Shown in pieces: positions 8,955 through 18,246 of a stretch of DNA of 64,000 bases. The DNA lies in contig OZ219748.1 of NCBI GenBank assembly GCA_964291335.2, positions 2,294,001-2,358,000 on the forward strand, in the 5' to 3' direction. Under the pieces are notes generated by a model, which did no database searches, had not been told where the DNA came from, and was given only the letters and a program-made list of their open reading frames with translations. How positions within the stretch are numbered: the stretch's first letter is position 1; every line of letters begins with the position of its first letter. Source of the stretch: G964291335 sp964291335. GTDB taxonomy: Bacteria; Chloroflexota; Dehalococcoidia; Lucifugimonadales; UBA3495. A program made the translations under genes and the position numbers.

Positions 8955-11618
8955 TCAGGCGATTGCTATCCCATCGTCATCCAGCAAAACCAGGGGGAAG
9001 CCCAGTTCGCGCAGGCCGGGTTCCACTTCGGCCCGGTCGCCTACCACCAGCACCTTCAGCCCATCAGGTTTGATCCATTCTGCGCCCGCCTGCCGCACCT
9101 GCTCCAGGGTAACCGCGCTGATGAGTTTCGGCACGGTTTGGAAATAATCATCGGGCAGCTGGTGCAGCAGCAGCTGAATTACCTGACCCAACACTTGCCC
9201 GGTCATCTCAAATCTGGCGGGGTAACCCAGCAGGATGCCATCCCTGGCCGCCGCCAGTTCCGCCTCAGTTACCGGGCGGGCGCCGTGAATTTCCTGAAAC
9301 TCCTTGAGGGTTTCCTGTACCGATTCCCGGGTAACCGCCGTTTGCACGCTGCCGCCGGCCACCAGCAGCGAGGTTTCACGGAACCAGGAAACGCCGGAAT
9401 GGAAGCCATAGCTGTACCCCTTGTCCTGGCGCAGGTTCTGGTTCAGCCGGGCGGAAAACTGACCGCCAAAGCTGTAATTGAGCAGGGTCATGGGCGCATA
9501 GTCCGGGTGGCTGCGGGGCGCCATTTCCTGCCCGGCCCGGATGACCGACTGAGCCGCGCCGGGCTTGTCCACCAGGTAAATTGTGGTGGGCTGGGCCGGC
9601 GACTGGCCGGCGGCATTGGCTGCTGCCGCCACCGGCAGCGGCGCGCTTTGCCAGCTGCCAAAGGCCGCTTCCGCCCGGGCCAGCGCCTCATCCAGGGCAA
9701 CATCGCCCACAACCACCAGGTTGGCCCCCACCGGGCGGTAGCGTTCCCGGAAATGTTGGGCCAGACCCTCCCGGGTGAAGGCGGCCACCGACTCTTCGGT
9801 GCCGGCAGTGGCATGGCCGTAGTCAGACTCCCGGCCAAAAACCAGGCCGGGGATAATCTGCTCGGCAACAAAGGCGGGGTCGTCCTTGCCCCGGCGCAGG
9901 TTAGTCAGGTGCTCCCGCCGCACTCGTTCCACCTCGCGCTCCGGGAAGGCGGCGTTGCGGGCCACATCGGCCAGCAGGTTCAGGGCCTCGGCCCAATGTC
10001 TGGTCAGGGTTTCGGTGGAAAGAACGCTGACTTCCTTGCGGGTTTCGGTAGAAAGGCGGGCCCCGATGAACTCAAAAGCGTTGGCGATTTCCTGACTGGA
10101 ACGGGCAGCGGTGCCCTCGGGGAGCAGCTGCGTGGTGAAGTAAGACAAGCCCGGCTGTCCCGGCGGGTCGGCAATGGCCCCGGCCGGCAGCAGCAGCGCA
10201 AAGGAAACAATCGGCATACCCGGCTTTTCCACCACGGTAACCTGCAGGCCGTTAGCCAGTTGCCGGCGCAGCGGCTTCGGCGGTGAAAATTCCGGCTCAT
10301 CCGCCGGGGGCGGCATCACGGTACGGTCCAGGCCGGCCACGGCGGCTATTTTGAGGCTTTCCTCCGGCAGCGCCCGCAGCCGAACCTGGCGGTGGGACAG
10401 CACCTGCCGGCCCACCCGCAGCACATCCTCCGCTTGTACGGCCAGGTACTTGTCCAGGCCGGTGTTAATCATATTCGGGTCGCCATAGAGGACATTATAA
10501 TAGTTAAGCATATCGGCCCGGCCGCCGAAGCCGCCGATGCGGGCCAACTGCCGATAGTGGCCGCTTTCCAGCCGGTTCCGGGCCCGTTCCATTTCCGCGT
10601 CGCTGGGCGGGTCTTGCCACAGGCGGGCAATTTCCGCATCGGCTGCCGCCTCCACCTCGGCCAGCGAATGGCCGGCGGCAGCGGTAACTTCTACCATGAA
10701 CTGACCGGCGATTTCCGCCGAGTAGTTGCGGACGCTGACGCTTTGCGCAATCTGCCGGTCATAGACCAGAGAGCGGTAGAGGCGGGAGCTCTGGCCATCG
10801 GCCAGCACTGCCCGCAGCAGTTCCAGCGGCCCTTCATCCGGGTCGCTTTCGGGCAGGGCGGGCCAGACGATATAGAGGCGCGGGAGCGACACCCGGTCGC
10901 GCAGTTCCAGCTCTACCCGTCCGGCCAGGCTGGAATCAAACCGACCGATGCGGCGCACTGACGGCCCCGGGGGCAGGTCGCCAAAATAGCGGTTTACCAT
11001 TTCCAGCGTTTCTTCCGGGTTTATGTCGCCGGCAATAGCCAGGCTGGCGTTGGAAGGGGAATAAAACCGGCTGAAAAAGCCCTTGATGTCCTCCAGGCTG
11101 GCGGCATCCAAATCCTCCTGGGAACCGATGGTCATCCAATGGTAAGGATGGGGCAGCGGAAACACCGCCTCCTGAATGTTCCATTGAGCCATACCGTAAG
11201 GGCGGTTTTCGTAGCTTTGCCGCCGCTCGTTCTTCACCACATCCCGCTGAATATCGAACCGCTGCTGGTCCAGGGCCTCCAGCAGAAAGCCCATCCGGTC
11301 CGCCTCCAGCCACAGGGCCAGTTCCAGGTAATTAGAGGGAACGTCCTCCCAGTAATTGGTTCGGTCGGGGTTGGTGGAACCGTTAAGGTTGGCCCCCACC
11401 TTTTGCAGCGGCTCAAAGTGGCTGCTGTTGTGGTTGCCGGACCCTTCGAACATCACATGCTCGAACAGGTGAGCAAAACCGGTGCGCCCCGGCGTTTCGT
11501 TCTTGGAACCTACGTGATACCAGACGTTAACCGCCGCCAGGGGTATGGAGTGGTCTTCGTGCAGAATCAGCTCTAAACCGTTGGGCAAAGTAACCTTTTC
11601 GCAGGAGATTGAAACCAT
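8955..11618 (-). CDS. Tandem-domain M16 family zinc metallopeptidase
   Basis: An 887-residue protein with two M16 halves (about 1-430 and 440-880). The first half has the inverted zinc motif H-L-F-E-H (His50, Glu53, His54). The second half lacks HxxEH, which is the usual catalytic plus non-catalytic arrangement of fused pitrilysin/processing-peptidase proteins. The ATG at 11618 is chosen over one 12 codons upstream because AGGGAG lies just before it and M-V-S-I-S-C-E begins the domain. No signal peptide is visible, so a cytoplasmic role in peptide degradation is likely. The substrate is unknown. Confidence 0.93.
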   Translation of the reverse strand: MVSISCEKVTLPNGLELILHEDHSIPLAAVNVWYHVGSKNETPGRTGFAHLFEHVMFEGSGNHNSSHFEPLQKVGANLNGSTNPDRTNYWEDVPSNYLELALWLEADRMGFLLEALDQQRFDIQRDVVKNERRQSYENRPYGMAQWNIQEAVFPLPHPYHWMTIGSQEDLDAASLEDIKGFFSRFYSPSNASLAIAGDINPEETLEMVNRYFGDLPPGPSVRRIGRFDSSLAGRVELELRDRVSLPRLYIVWPALPESDPDEGPLELLRAVLADGQSSRLYRSLVYDRQIAQSVSVRNYSAEIAGQFMVEVTAAAGHSLAEVEAAADAEIARLWQDPPSDAEMERARNRLESGHYRQLARIGGFGGRADMLNYYNVLYGDPNMINTGLDKYLAVQAEDVLRVGRQVLSHRQVRLRALPEESLKIAAVAGLDRTVMPPPADEPEFSPPKPLRRQLANGLQVTVVEKPGMPIVSFALLLPAGAIADPPGQPGLSYFTTQLLPEGTAARSSQEIANAFEFIGARLSTETRKEVSVLSTETLTRHWAEALNLLADVARNAAFPEREVERVRREHLTNLRRGKDDPAFVAEQIIPGLVFGRESDYGHATAGTEESVAAFTREGLAQHFRERYRPVGANLVVVGDVALDEALARAEAAFGSWQSAPLPVAAAANAAGQSPAQPTTIYLVDKPGAAQSVIRAGQEMAPRSHPDYAPMTLLNYSFGGQFSARLNQNLRQDKGYSYGFHSGVSWFRETSLLVAGGSVQTAVTRESVQETLKEFQEIHGARPVTEAELAAARDGILLGYPARFEMTGQVLGQVIQLLLHQLPDDYFQTVPKLISAVTLEQVRQAGAEWIKPDGLKVLVVGDRAEVEPGLRELGFPLVLLDDDGIAIA

Positions 11619-12039
11619 AAATACTCCCTGATTAACATACTTTGTCAGCCGCATAAAAGGGCCGGGCCATCGGAGAAAACGCAGAGGAAAGCCAAAAAGT
11701 TCAGCGTTATTCTAACACATCGGAAGCCCTTTCCGGGAGCCGGAGCCTTTTAATGATTCCGGAAATCGGCCAACATCTCCCGAAGCAGCCCGGCCATTGG
11801 AAAGTTCGTGTGGAAAGTTTGTATTGAAAGTTTGTGTTGGTTGGAAAGGCGGGGCGGCAAGCGGGCCGGTTCAGGGCAGACACCGCGCCGGCCTGGTATT
11901 ACAATGTCGGGGCCGCAGCGAGCAATGGGCGGCTGCCAGACGGGCATGCCAGGGTGTCGGAAGCGATATGGTTATGCCCCCCGGCCGGCGACCGGGCAGT
12001 TCAGCAAGGCGGCCAGCCTCTCAAATATCAGGAGGTATC
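11619..12039. other. Intergenic region between M16 peptidase and chrA
   Basis: About 420 bp between divergent genes. It holds short imperfect repeats (GGAAAGTTCGTGTGGAAAGT and a related copy near 11797-11840). The plus frame of chrA is open here but shows no family similarity and lacks a good start. The ribosome binding site of chrA (GGAGG, 12031-12035) closes the region. No RNA gene was recognised. Confidence 0.5.
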
Positions 12040-13284
12040 ATGACGGAGCCGCTACTGTCGGAAGAACCCCGGGGCGAGCCTTCCCTGGGGCGCCGGCTGG
12101 CGGAGGTGGGTTGGGCTTTTCTGCCGCTGGGCTGGGTAGCTTTCGGCGGCCCCCAGGCCCATATTGCTTTGCTTCAGGAACGCTTTGTGGTTCAGCGTCG
12201 CTGGCTGGACGAGCAGCGTTTCGTGGAACTGCTGGGCCTGGGGCAGGGGCTGCCCGGCCCCACTTCGACGCAGATGGTAGTGGCGGTAGGCGCCGCCAGG
12301 GCCGGGCCGCTGGGCGGGCTGCTGTCTCTGTTCCTCTTTCTGCTGCCGGCGGCCACTATTATGGCCCTGGCCGGCCTGGGCGCAGCCCGGTTCATGGCCG
12401 ACGGAGGCCGACCGGCCTGGCTGGACGGGGTGCAGCCAGCTACGGTGGCCCTGGTAGCCATTGCCGCCTGGCGTCTGGGTCTGGTGGTGGTTAACAGCCG
12501 CTTGACCATGGCGTTGCTGCTGCTGGGGGCGGTGACCGCCCTTCTGGTGCGGCAGCCATGGGCTTTTCCGTTAATACTGATGCTGGGCGGGTTGGCTGCC
12601 GGCATCGTCCTGCGGCGGCAGCGGCACGCCGTCAGTGAGCCAGCGGGCGGCATACCCCTGAACAATCTGGGCATTTCGCCGCTGGCCGGGGCGCTGCTGC
12701 TGGCCGTCTTTTTCGGGCTGCTGGGCGGACTGGTTGCCCTGCGGCTGGTTTGGCCGTCGCCATCCCTGGCCCTGTTCGAGTCTTTCTACCGCACCGGGGC
12801 CCTGATTTTCGGCGGCGGGCAAGTGGTTCTGCCCATGCTGCTCGCCGAGGTGGTAGATACCGGCCGGGTTACGGAGCAGCAGTTTCTGGACGGTTTCGCC
12901 CTGATGCTGGCCTTGCCCGGGCCGTTGTTCAGTTTCAGCGCCTATCTGGGGGCCGTGGCCGGAGGCGTGCCCGGGCTGCTGCTGGCCTTCGTGGGTCTGT
13001 TCCTGCCCGGAGTGCTGATTATTTACGCCGTGCTGCCCTTTTGGGAACGGGTGCGCCGCTATCCCTGGGTACGCATCGTTCTGGTGGGCGTCAACGCCAC
13101 CGCCATTGGCCTGGTGGTGGGAGTGGTGTTTCTGCTGTGGGAACGGGCCGAGCCCAGCCCGGCGGGGGCGGCAATTGCCCTGTTGTCCTTCGGGGCAGTA
13201 ATGTTCTTTCGGGCGCCGGCGCCTCTGGTCATCGTCGGGGCCGGCGCTCTGGGCTGGCTTTTCAGCCTGGCCGGCCTGCTGTAG
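12040..13284 (+). CDS. chrA: Chromate transporter, ChrA family (CHR)
   Basis: A 414-residue membrane protein with two homologous halves, each starting with a CHR signature: F-L-P-L-G-W-V-A-F-G-G-P-Q-A-H-I near residue 25, followed by G-L-G-Q-G-L-P-G-P-T, and the second-half counterpart F-G-G-G-Q-V-V-L-P-M-L with L-A-L-P-G-P-L-F-S-F. This is the long two-domain form. The start at 12040 has GGAGG 4 nt upstream. Family members export chromate by proton-linked transport, but environmental homologues may carry other oxyanions such as sulfate. No chrB regulator is adjacent. Confidence 0.92.
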   Translation: MTEPLLSEEPRGEPSLGRRLAEVGWAFLPLGWVAFGGPQAHIALLQERFVVQRRWLDEQRFVELLGLGQGLPGPTSTQMVVAVGAARAGPLGGLLSLFLFLLPAATIMALAGLGAARFMADGGRPAWLDGVQPATVALVAIAAWRLGLVVVNSRLTMALLLLGAVTALLVRQPWAFPLILMLGGLAAGIVLRRQRHAVSEPAGGIPLNNLGISPLAGALLLAVFFGLLGGLVALRLVWPSPSLALFESFYRTGALIFGGGQVVLPMLLAEVVDTGRVTEQQFLDGFALMLALPGPLFSFSAYLGAVAGGVPGLLLAFVGLFLPGVLIIYAVLPFWERVRRYPWVRIVLVGVNATAIGLVVGVVFLLWERAEPSPAGAAIALLSFGAVMFFRAPAPLVIVGAGALGWLFSLAGLL

Positions 13285-13367
13285 GCATACCCGCCCGCAA
13301 GGGATGCTGCCTTTGCTTGCCAGATTGCTTGCCAGCTAGCTATGGCGTACCCGCCCGCAAGGGATGC
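13284..13367. repeat. Pair of 24-bp direct repeats after chrA
   Basis: GGC(A/G)TACCCGCCCGCAAGG plus GATGC occurs at 13284-13307 and 13344-13367, exactly 60 bp apart with one mismatch. Between them GCTTGCCAG also occurs twice. The first copy starts on the last base of the chrA stop codon. Function unknown; each copy contains a CCCGCCCGCAAGGG core. Confidence 0.6.
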
Positions 13368-13387
13368 GACCGCGCGGCGCCGGCGTA

Positions 13388-13837
13388 TCAGCCGGCGAAC
13401 TCGATGCCTACCCCGACGATTTCCACCTGCAGGGAGCGGGTGTCCGGGGCCCGGTCGGCAAAGGTTACACCCACCGTTACATTCAGCCCCCTTGCCACTT
13501 CCGGAATGTCGGGAATAGCGAACCGGGCGTCCGGATGGCTGCCCTGCATCCCCAAATCCATATGCTCGGCGATGCGCTTCTCGCCGTCATACACAATCAC
13601 CTCGTGAACGGTGGCGTGGGAACGGGTGCGGAAACTGACCAGAACGCTTTCGGCCCGGGCAGCCTTCCCGCTGGCTACCGTCAGAGTGGGGACCGGAAAA
13701 TGCACCCAGGTGTTTTGTCCCGCAGCGCCTTCAATGCGGACGAAGGGGCCGCAATGCCGCACTGAGGTAATGCGGCCCAGGTATTCCACCTGCATACTGG
13801 CCCCGTGAACCCATTCAGTAAACTTGCCGTCTGCCAT
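13388..13837 (-). CDS. Hypothetical protein, all-beta
   Basis: A 149-residue protein with a strong AAGGAGG ribosome binding site. I do not recognise a family with certainty. Alternating polar/hydrophobic stretches (V-E-Y-L-G-R-I-T-S-V, W-V-H-F-P-V-P, S-V-L-V-S-F-R-T, V-H-E-V-I-V-Y-D-G, L-N-V-T-V-G-V-T-F, L-Q-V-E-I-V-G-V-G-I) suggest a soluble beta-sandwich. No signal peptide or catalytic motif is visible. It is on the same strand as pgpA but downstream and convergent with chrA. Confidence 0.75.
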   Translation of the reverse strand: MADGKFTEWVHGASMQVEYLGRITSVRHCGPFVRIEGAAGQNTWVHFPVPTLTVASGKAARAESVLVSFRTRSHATVHEVIVYDGEKRIAEHMDLGMQGSHPDARFAIPDIPEVARGLNVTVGVTFADRAPDTRSLQVEIVGVGIEFAG

Positions 13838-13933
13838 ATGCCCCCCCTCCTTTGCGGCGCTCCCGGCCGGCTTTTCCGCCTTCAGCCCAGGGGGATTATA
13901 GCCGGTTGGCGGCTGCGGGTACAGCGCCGGTCT

Positions 13934-14413
13934 TCAGCCGCCCCAAGCCTGCCAGGCCAGCCGAACCAGGTTGAGCAGCGCCGCCCCGTAAAGGCCGGCC
14001 GCCACGTCGTCGGCCATAATGCCCCAGCCGCCGGGCCAGCGCTCCAGCTGACGGGCCGGCCAGGGTTTGACCACGTCGAATACACGGAAGCACAGAAAGG
14101 CCGCCAGCAGCCACCCCAACTCGCGGGGCAGCAGCAGACAGCCGACCCACATACCCACAAACTCGTCCCACACGGCCCGGCCCGGGTCGGGCTGCTGCGG
14201 GGTTGCCAGCAGGCCGGTGGCCCAGACCCCCAGCGGCAGACCCGGCAGAATCAGCCCCAGCAGCAGGTAGGGGGCGGCGGCCTCGTTGGGCAGGGGAATC
14301 AGGTAGTAAATGCCCGCTGCGGCCAGGCTCCCCACGGTGCCGGGGGCTATGGGGAACCGTCCGGAGCCAAAACCCAGGCCGATGGCTTTGCCCAGGGAAT
14401 TGAGTATATTCAT
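13934..14413 (-). CDS. pgpA: Phosphatidylglycerophosphatase A
   Basis: A 159-residue membrane enzyme with the full PgpA pattern: G-F-G-S-G-R-F-P-I-A-P-G-T-V-G-S-L near residues 13-29, P-G-R-A-V-W-D-E-F-V-G-M near 81, F-R-V-F-D-V-V-K-P-W-P, and G-W-G-I-M-A-D-D-V-A-A-G. It dephosphorylates phosphatidylglycerophosphate to phosphatidylglycerol. Four hydrophobic segments fit the family. An AGGAGG lies about 20 nt upstream of the ATG, rather far, so the start is only moderately sure. Gene order zincin-pgpA-hypothetical on the minus strand suggests co-transcription. Confidence 0.94.
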   Translation of the reverse strand: MNILNSLGKAIGLGFGSGRFPIAPGTVGSLAAAGIYYLIPLPNEAAAPYLLLGLILPGLPLGVWATGLLATPQQPDPGRAVWDEFVGMWVGCLLLPRELGWLLAAFLCFRVFDVVKPWPARQLERWPGGWGIMADDVAAGLYGAALLNLVRLAWQAWGG

Positions 14414-14516
14414 GCGCCGTTCTTTTAAGGCGCCTCCTGCGTTGCAAAGTTCGTCCGTAGGGTGGAAGGGGGGCAGCGCATCGGTTCCCCGGCAGGCGCT
14501 TCAGGGCGGCGGCAAA

Positions 14517-14885
14517 CTACCCGTAACCCAGACGATGCAGGTCGGCCTCGTCCAGGCCCAGGTAGTGGCCCACCTCGTGCCACAATGTTATGCGAATTTC
14601 CCGAACCACGTCTTCCCGGGTATGGCAGGCTTCCAGAATGGGTTGGCGGTAGAGGGTTATCCGGTCGGGGAGAACCGGGTCGCCGCCCTCCCGGTCGGTT
14701 AAGGGGACGCCCTGGTACAGGCCGAAGAGAGTCTGCCCGTCCTCCACCAGAGCCAACTCATCCGGCCCGGGCCAATCCTCCACCGTTACATCCACGTTTT
14801 CCAGGGCCTGGGTCACCGCCGGCGGCAATTGACGGTAAGCCCGCAGCGCCAGCCGCACGAACTCCTGGTAGCCTACGTCAATCAC
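14517..14885 (-). CDS. Minimal zincin-like metallopeptidase (DUF1025/PF06262 type)
   Basis: A 122-residue protein ending in the zinc motif H-E-V-G-H-Y-L-G-L-D-E near residues 103-113, preceded by I-T-L-Y-R-Q-P-I-L-E-A and R-E-I-R-I-T-L-W. This is the compact single-domain zincin common in Actinobacteria and Chloroflexota. The start is GTG with AAGG 6-7 nt upstream. The natural substrate of the family is not established. It lies about 100 bp upstream of pgpA on the same strand. Confidence 0.9.
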   Translation of the reverse strand: MIDVGYQEFVRLALRAYRQLPPAVTQALENVDVTVEDWPGPDELALVEDGQTLFGLYQGVPLTDREGGDPVLPDRITLYRQPILEACHTREDVVREIRITLWHEVGHYLGLDEADLHRLGYG

Positions 14886-15045
14886 GTCGCCTTTAACTCT
14901 GCCTGAACCGGGTTTACCACGGATGCGCCGGGCGGCGGCGCGGCGTTTTCAGCATACCATCAGCATACCAGTGGGGGGTAACCCTGCCTTGCCGCCGCCG
15001 CATCGGCCCTTGCGGCTCTGGTTTCCTGCCGCCGGGCGAATGCAG

Positions 15046-15897
15046 CTATGCCCCGACCCGGTCGCGGATAGCTTTCAGCAGGTCCACGTTGCGCTGGTCG
15101 GGGCCGTCGCCGGCAAAGCCCGGCACCTCCAGGAAGAAAGGCACGTCCCGGAAAGCCGGGTGACCCATTATGGAGGCGAAGCCGGCTTCGCCGATGTACC
15201 CCTCGCCGATGTTGTCGTGGCGGTCCACGCCGGAGCCGCACAGCTGTTTGGAGTCGTTGGCGTGGACGGCGGCCAGATTATCGGCGCCGATGGCTTCATC
15301 GAACTGGGCAATCATGTCCGTTACCCCCTGCGGCGTGGTCAGGTCATAGCCGGCGGCAAAGCTATGCTGCGTATCCAGGCAAATGCGCAAACGGGGGCTG
15401 TCCACCTGCCGCAAAATACCGCCCAGCTCCTCGAACCTGGCCCCAATGTGCTGCCCCATGCCGGCCATATTCTCCAGGCACAGGAAGGGCCCTTCCGGGG
15501 TATTATCCAGCACCCGCTGAATGGCGCTCACCGCCTGGTCGAACACCTGGTCATAACCCTGCCCCTTGTGGCTGCCCGGGTGGAAAACCACGCCGTCGGC
15601 GCCGATGTCGGCGGCCAGGGTCATATAGTTAATCAGGGATTGTACCCCCTTTTCCACCAGTTCCGGGTTGGGGCTGCCCAAGTTAATCAGGTAGATGGCG
15701 TGAAAGAAGACCGAACCCATGCCCGTTTCGGCGCGGCGTTCCCGGAAAGCGTTCATTTCCTTTTCGGAGGGGGGCTTGAAGGCCCAGCTGCGGGCCGAGG
15801 AACCGAAAATCTGAATGGCTTCACAGCCTATTTCCAGGCCCCGGTCAATGGATTTGCTGATGCCGCCGGCGGCTGAAACATGGGCTCCAATCTGCAT
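15046..15897 (-). CDS. nfo: Deoxyribonuclease IV (AP endonuclease Nfo)
   Basis: A 283-residue TIM-barrel protein starting M-Q-I-G-A-H-V-S-A-A-G-G. Conserved metal-site blocks are all present: F-H-A-I-Y-L-I-N-L, G-V-V-F-H-P-G-S-H, L-E-N-M-A-G, C-L-D-T-Q-H-S-F-A-A-G-Y, V-H-A-N-D-S-K and R-H-D-N-I-G-E-G. It incises DNA 5' to abasic sites in base-excision repair using a trinuclear zinc centre. The ATG has AAGGAG 6 nt upstream. It is divergent from the LLM gene, with a TATAAT at 16013-16018 (minus strand) about 115 nt before the start. Confidence 0.97.
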   Translation of the reverse strand: MQIGAHVSAAGGISKSIDRGLEIGCEAIQIFGSSARSWAFKPPSEKEMNAFRERRAETGMGSVFFHAIYLINLGSPNPELVEKGVQSLINYMTLAADIGADGVVFHPGSHKGQGYDQVFDQAVSAIQRVLDNTPEGPFLCLENMAGMGQHIGARFEELGGILRQVDSPRLRICLDTQHSFAAGYDLTTPQGVTDMIAQFDEAIGADNLAAVHANDSKQLCGSGVDRHDNIGEGYIGEAGFASIMGHPAFRDVPFFLEVPGFAGDGPDQRNVDLLKAIRDRVGA

Positions 15898-15930
15898 GGC
15901 GCTCTCCTTGTGGCTTTAACCGAATGGCTA

Positions 15931-15960
15931 CCCCGGAATGGCCGGCCCCGGAATGGCCGG
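15931..15960. repeat. 15-bp tandem duplication between nfo and the LLM gene
   Basis: CCCCGGAATGGCCGG occurs twice head to tail (15931-15945, 15946-15960) in the nfo leader. GGCCGG is self-complementary in part, so the DNA can form small hairpins. Probably replication slippage. Confidence 0.6.
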
Positions 15961-16094
15961 CATGGCAGGCCAGGCGGCAACCCTGGCAACGGGTTTCACG
16001 GAATTTCCGTATATTATAGCCGATTTGACCGGTCCTTACCCCCGTCCTGGCCGACGGAAATGCCTCAAACCGCCCGGCTGCATTTCAACGGCTG

Positions 16095-16103
16095 TGTTAG
16101 AAT
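16095..16103 (+). promoter_or_regulatory. Extended -10 promoter of the LLM oxidoreductase gene
   Basis: TGTTAGAAT matches an extended -10 (TG-N-TAGAAT) 31 nt before the ATG at 16135, leaving a short leader that holds AGGAGG. Confidence 0.5.
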
Positions 16104-16134
16104 AACCGCAGACCGGAAACGGGCAGGAGGGTGT

Positions 16135-17061
16135 ATGAGCGTTGCCATCGGATACGCGCCCGGCGCCTATGGCGAGGGAGGCGCAGACCCGGACTGCCTG
16201 CGCCGTCTGGTGGAACTGGGCGACCAGTACGGGTACGACTCAATCTGGCTCAGCGACCGTATCGTCAGCGACCGCTTCAGCCTGGAACCTCTGGTGGCCC
16301 TGGCCATGGTCGCCGCCTGGTCGCCCCGGCTGAAGTTCGGCACCAGCGTGCTGGCCCTGCCGCTGCGCAACCCGGTGGTGTTGGCCAAGCAGATTGCCAC
16401 CCTGGACTTTCTTTCCCGGGGTCGCTGCTTCCCGGCGGTTGGCCTGGGCGGCGAGGAGCATGCGGAGTATGAGGCGTGCGGCGTGTCCCGGGAAGACCGC
16501 AGCCGCCGCACCGATGAGGCCATTGGGCTGATGCGGCGGCTGTGGGAAGAAGACGGCGTAACCCACGAGGGCCGTTACTTTACCTGCCACAACGTCAGCA
16601 TTACCCCCAAACCCTGGTTCAAGCCCTCGCCCCCGGTATGGATTGGCGGCCGCAGCCCGGCGGCCGCCCGCCGGGTGGGCCGGATGGGCGACGGCTGGCT
16701 GGTATCGGGCGCTACCCCGGCGGAAATCGGGCAGGGCCGGGACATTGTTTTTGCCACCGCCGCCAGGCATGCGCGGGAAATTGAGGAAGACCATATCGGT
16801 ATGCTGCTGGGCTACTACATCTGCGCCGACCGGGAACGGGCCGTGGCGCAAAGCCATCGGTACGTAACCAGGCGCCGCCCCGATGTGGCTTTTACCGAAT
16901 ACAGCGCCCTGGGCGACGTGGAGCAGGTCAGCCGGGTTGTTCAGGAGTATATAAACGCCGGCGCAGCCAAGTTTGTAGTGCGTCCCCTCTGCTCTGCCGC
17001 AGAGTCGGCGGAGCAGCTGACCCTTATGGGTCAGGAAATTCTGCCCCGTTTCCATGTCTGA
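16135..17061 (+). CDS. LLM-class (F420/flavin-dependent) oxidoreductase
   Basis: A 308-residue luciferase-like TIM barrel. Typical blocks are Y-G-Y-D-S-I-W-L-S-D-R near residue 35, F-G-T-S-V-L-A-L-P-L-R-N-P-V-V-L-A-K-Q near 65, G-R-C-F-P-A-V-G-L-G-G, R-S-R-R-T-D-E-A-I-G-L-M-R-R-L-W, and P-P-V-W-I-G-G-R-S-P-A-A-A-R-R-V-G-R-M-G. The start at 16135 has AGGAGG 4 nt upstream; the open frame before it has no similarity. Whether the cofactor is F420 or FMN, and the substrate, cannot be read from sequence. The gene runs into hisIE after 86 bp. Confidence 0.9.
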   Translation: MSVAIGYAPGAYGEGGADPDCLRRLVELGDQYGYDSIWLSDRIVSDRFSLEPLVALAMVAAWSPRLKFGTSVLALPLRNPVVLAKQIATLDFLSRGRCFPAVGLGGEEHAEYEACGVSREDRSRRTDEAIGLMRRLWEEDGVTHEGRYFTCHNVSITPKPWFKPSPPVWIGGRSPAAARRVGRMGDGWLVSGATPAEIGQGRDIVFATAARHAREIEEDHIGMLLGYYICADRERAVAQSHRYVTRRRPDVAFTEYSALGDVEQVSRVVQEYINAGAAKFVVRPLCSAAESAEQLTLMGQEILPRFHV

Positions 17062-17147
17062 ACATCTTAACCCCGGGGCATTACCGTCCCTGGGGCATAA
17101 AAGCTTTAGCTGGTTAATACGCCCCTCGGGTTTAAGGCGGGTTTGCA

Positions 17148-17786
17148 ATGAAGATTAAACTTGGCGACAAGGGCCTGGTTCCGGCCATTGCCCAGGATGT
17201 TAACACCGGCCAGGTGTTGATGCTGGGCTATATGAACCCCGGCTCGCTGAAGCGCACGGTGGAAGGGGAACAGGTTTGGTTTTACAGCCGCAGCCGGGAA
17301 GACCTTTGGCATAAGGGAGAGGTGTCGGGCAATTACCTGAACCTGCGGGAAGCGTGGTTGGATTGCGACTCCGATACCATTCTGCTGAAGGTGCAGCCCG
17401 AAGGCCCGGCCTGTCATACCGGTGAAGTTTCCTGCTTTTATACCCGGCTGGAAGGCCTGCCTGAAGATTACGAAGCAGCCGAAACCGGTTCGGGCATTCT
17501 GGAGGAACTCTTTGCCTTGATTCAGGACCGGCAGCGGGAAATGCCCGAAGGCAGCTATACCGTCCAGCTGCTGCAGGAAGGGGCGGCCCGCATTGCCCAG
17601 AAAGTTATTGAGGAAGCCGGCGAAACCGCCATCGCCGCCGTGCAGGGAGACCGGCCGGCTATGGCCGGCGAAATAGCCGACCTTCTTTACCATACCCTGG
17701 CGCTGTTGGCCGCCAGTGGCTCGCGCCCGCAGGAAGTTTGGGACGCCCTGCGTGAAAGGCGCGGTCAGCGGCGGCAGGAAACCTGA
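17148..17786 (+). CDS. hisIE: Bifunctional phosphoribosyl-AMP cyclohydrolase / phosphoribosyl-ATP pyrophosphatase
   Basis: A 212-residue fusion. The HisI domain (about 1-110) has V-L-M-L-G-Y-M-N, Q-V-W-F-Y-S-R-S-R, L-W-H-K-G-E-V-S-G-N and the metal block D-C-D-S-D-T-I-L-L-K-V plus C-H-T-G-E-V-S-C-F-Y. The HisE domain (about 115-205) has S-Y-T-V-Q-L-L-Q-E-G and K-V-I-E-E-A-G-E-T-A with E-I-A-D-L-L-Y-H. It carries out the second and third steps of histidine synthesis. It stands apart from other his genes here. A weak AAGGCGGG precedes the ATG. Confidence 0.96.
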   Translation: MKIKLGDKGLVPAIAQDVNTGQVLMLGYMNPGSLKRTVEGEQVWFYSRSREDLWHKGEVSGNYLNLREAWLDCDSDTILLKVQPEGPACHTGEVSCFYTRLEGLPEDYEAAETGSGILEELFALIQDRQREMPEGSYTVQLLQEGAARIAQKVIEEAGETAIAAVQGDRPAMAGEIADLLYHTLALLAASGSRPQEVWDALRERRGQRRQET

Positions 17787-18246
17787 ACCCCGGCAGTATC
17801 CTCCGCAGCATTGGCCGGTATAGACCTGATTCATCCCGGAGGTTCACGCGGTAATGCCATACCGGTATTGCCGCGATTAGCCTTTTCATACCCGCCGGCG
17901 ACAGATGGCCAGCCGCTGCCGCAGAGCCGTCAGCCGCCGCCAGCGCCCCGGACACAACGGCTTTGTCGTCCGGACACCGCCGGCTGTTGACGCAGCCAAA
18001 CTGCGCCGCCGTCTGGCCGGACTGCCCCGGCCGCCGGGCCGGCATGCCAATTATGCCGGGGCATCGGTTCCGGAAGGCGGGAACTGGATACCGGAAGGCG
18101 GTTCGACTGGTTACGGGAGCGGGTACAGCGCCACTGTGGCGTGGCGTTTGCCGGCCAATCCGGGCTTTCCTGCTGCCGGAAGCCGGCTCGGGGCTTTGGC
18201 GGTTATGCTGCGCCCGGATGCTGCCGGTTTTCTGACCGTCTTGTTA
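17787..18246. other. Intergenic region upstream of dprA
   Basis: About 460 bp with no convincing gene. Short frames on both strands lack ribosome binding sites and family features. CCGGAAGGCGG appears twice near 18073 and 18091. No tRNA or structured RNA was recognised. Confidence 0.5.

Noticed and set aside
11797..12039. An 81-codon N-terminal extension of the chromate transporter
   Set aside because: The GGAGG at 12031-12035 and the family start at M-T-E-P place the start at 12040; the upstream part has no similarity.
18100..18130. GGTTCGACTGG as the T-arm of a tRNA
   Set aside because: No matching acceptor stem, anticodon arm or D-arm could be built around it.
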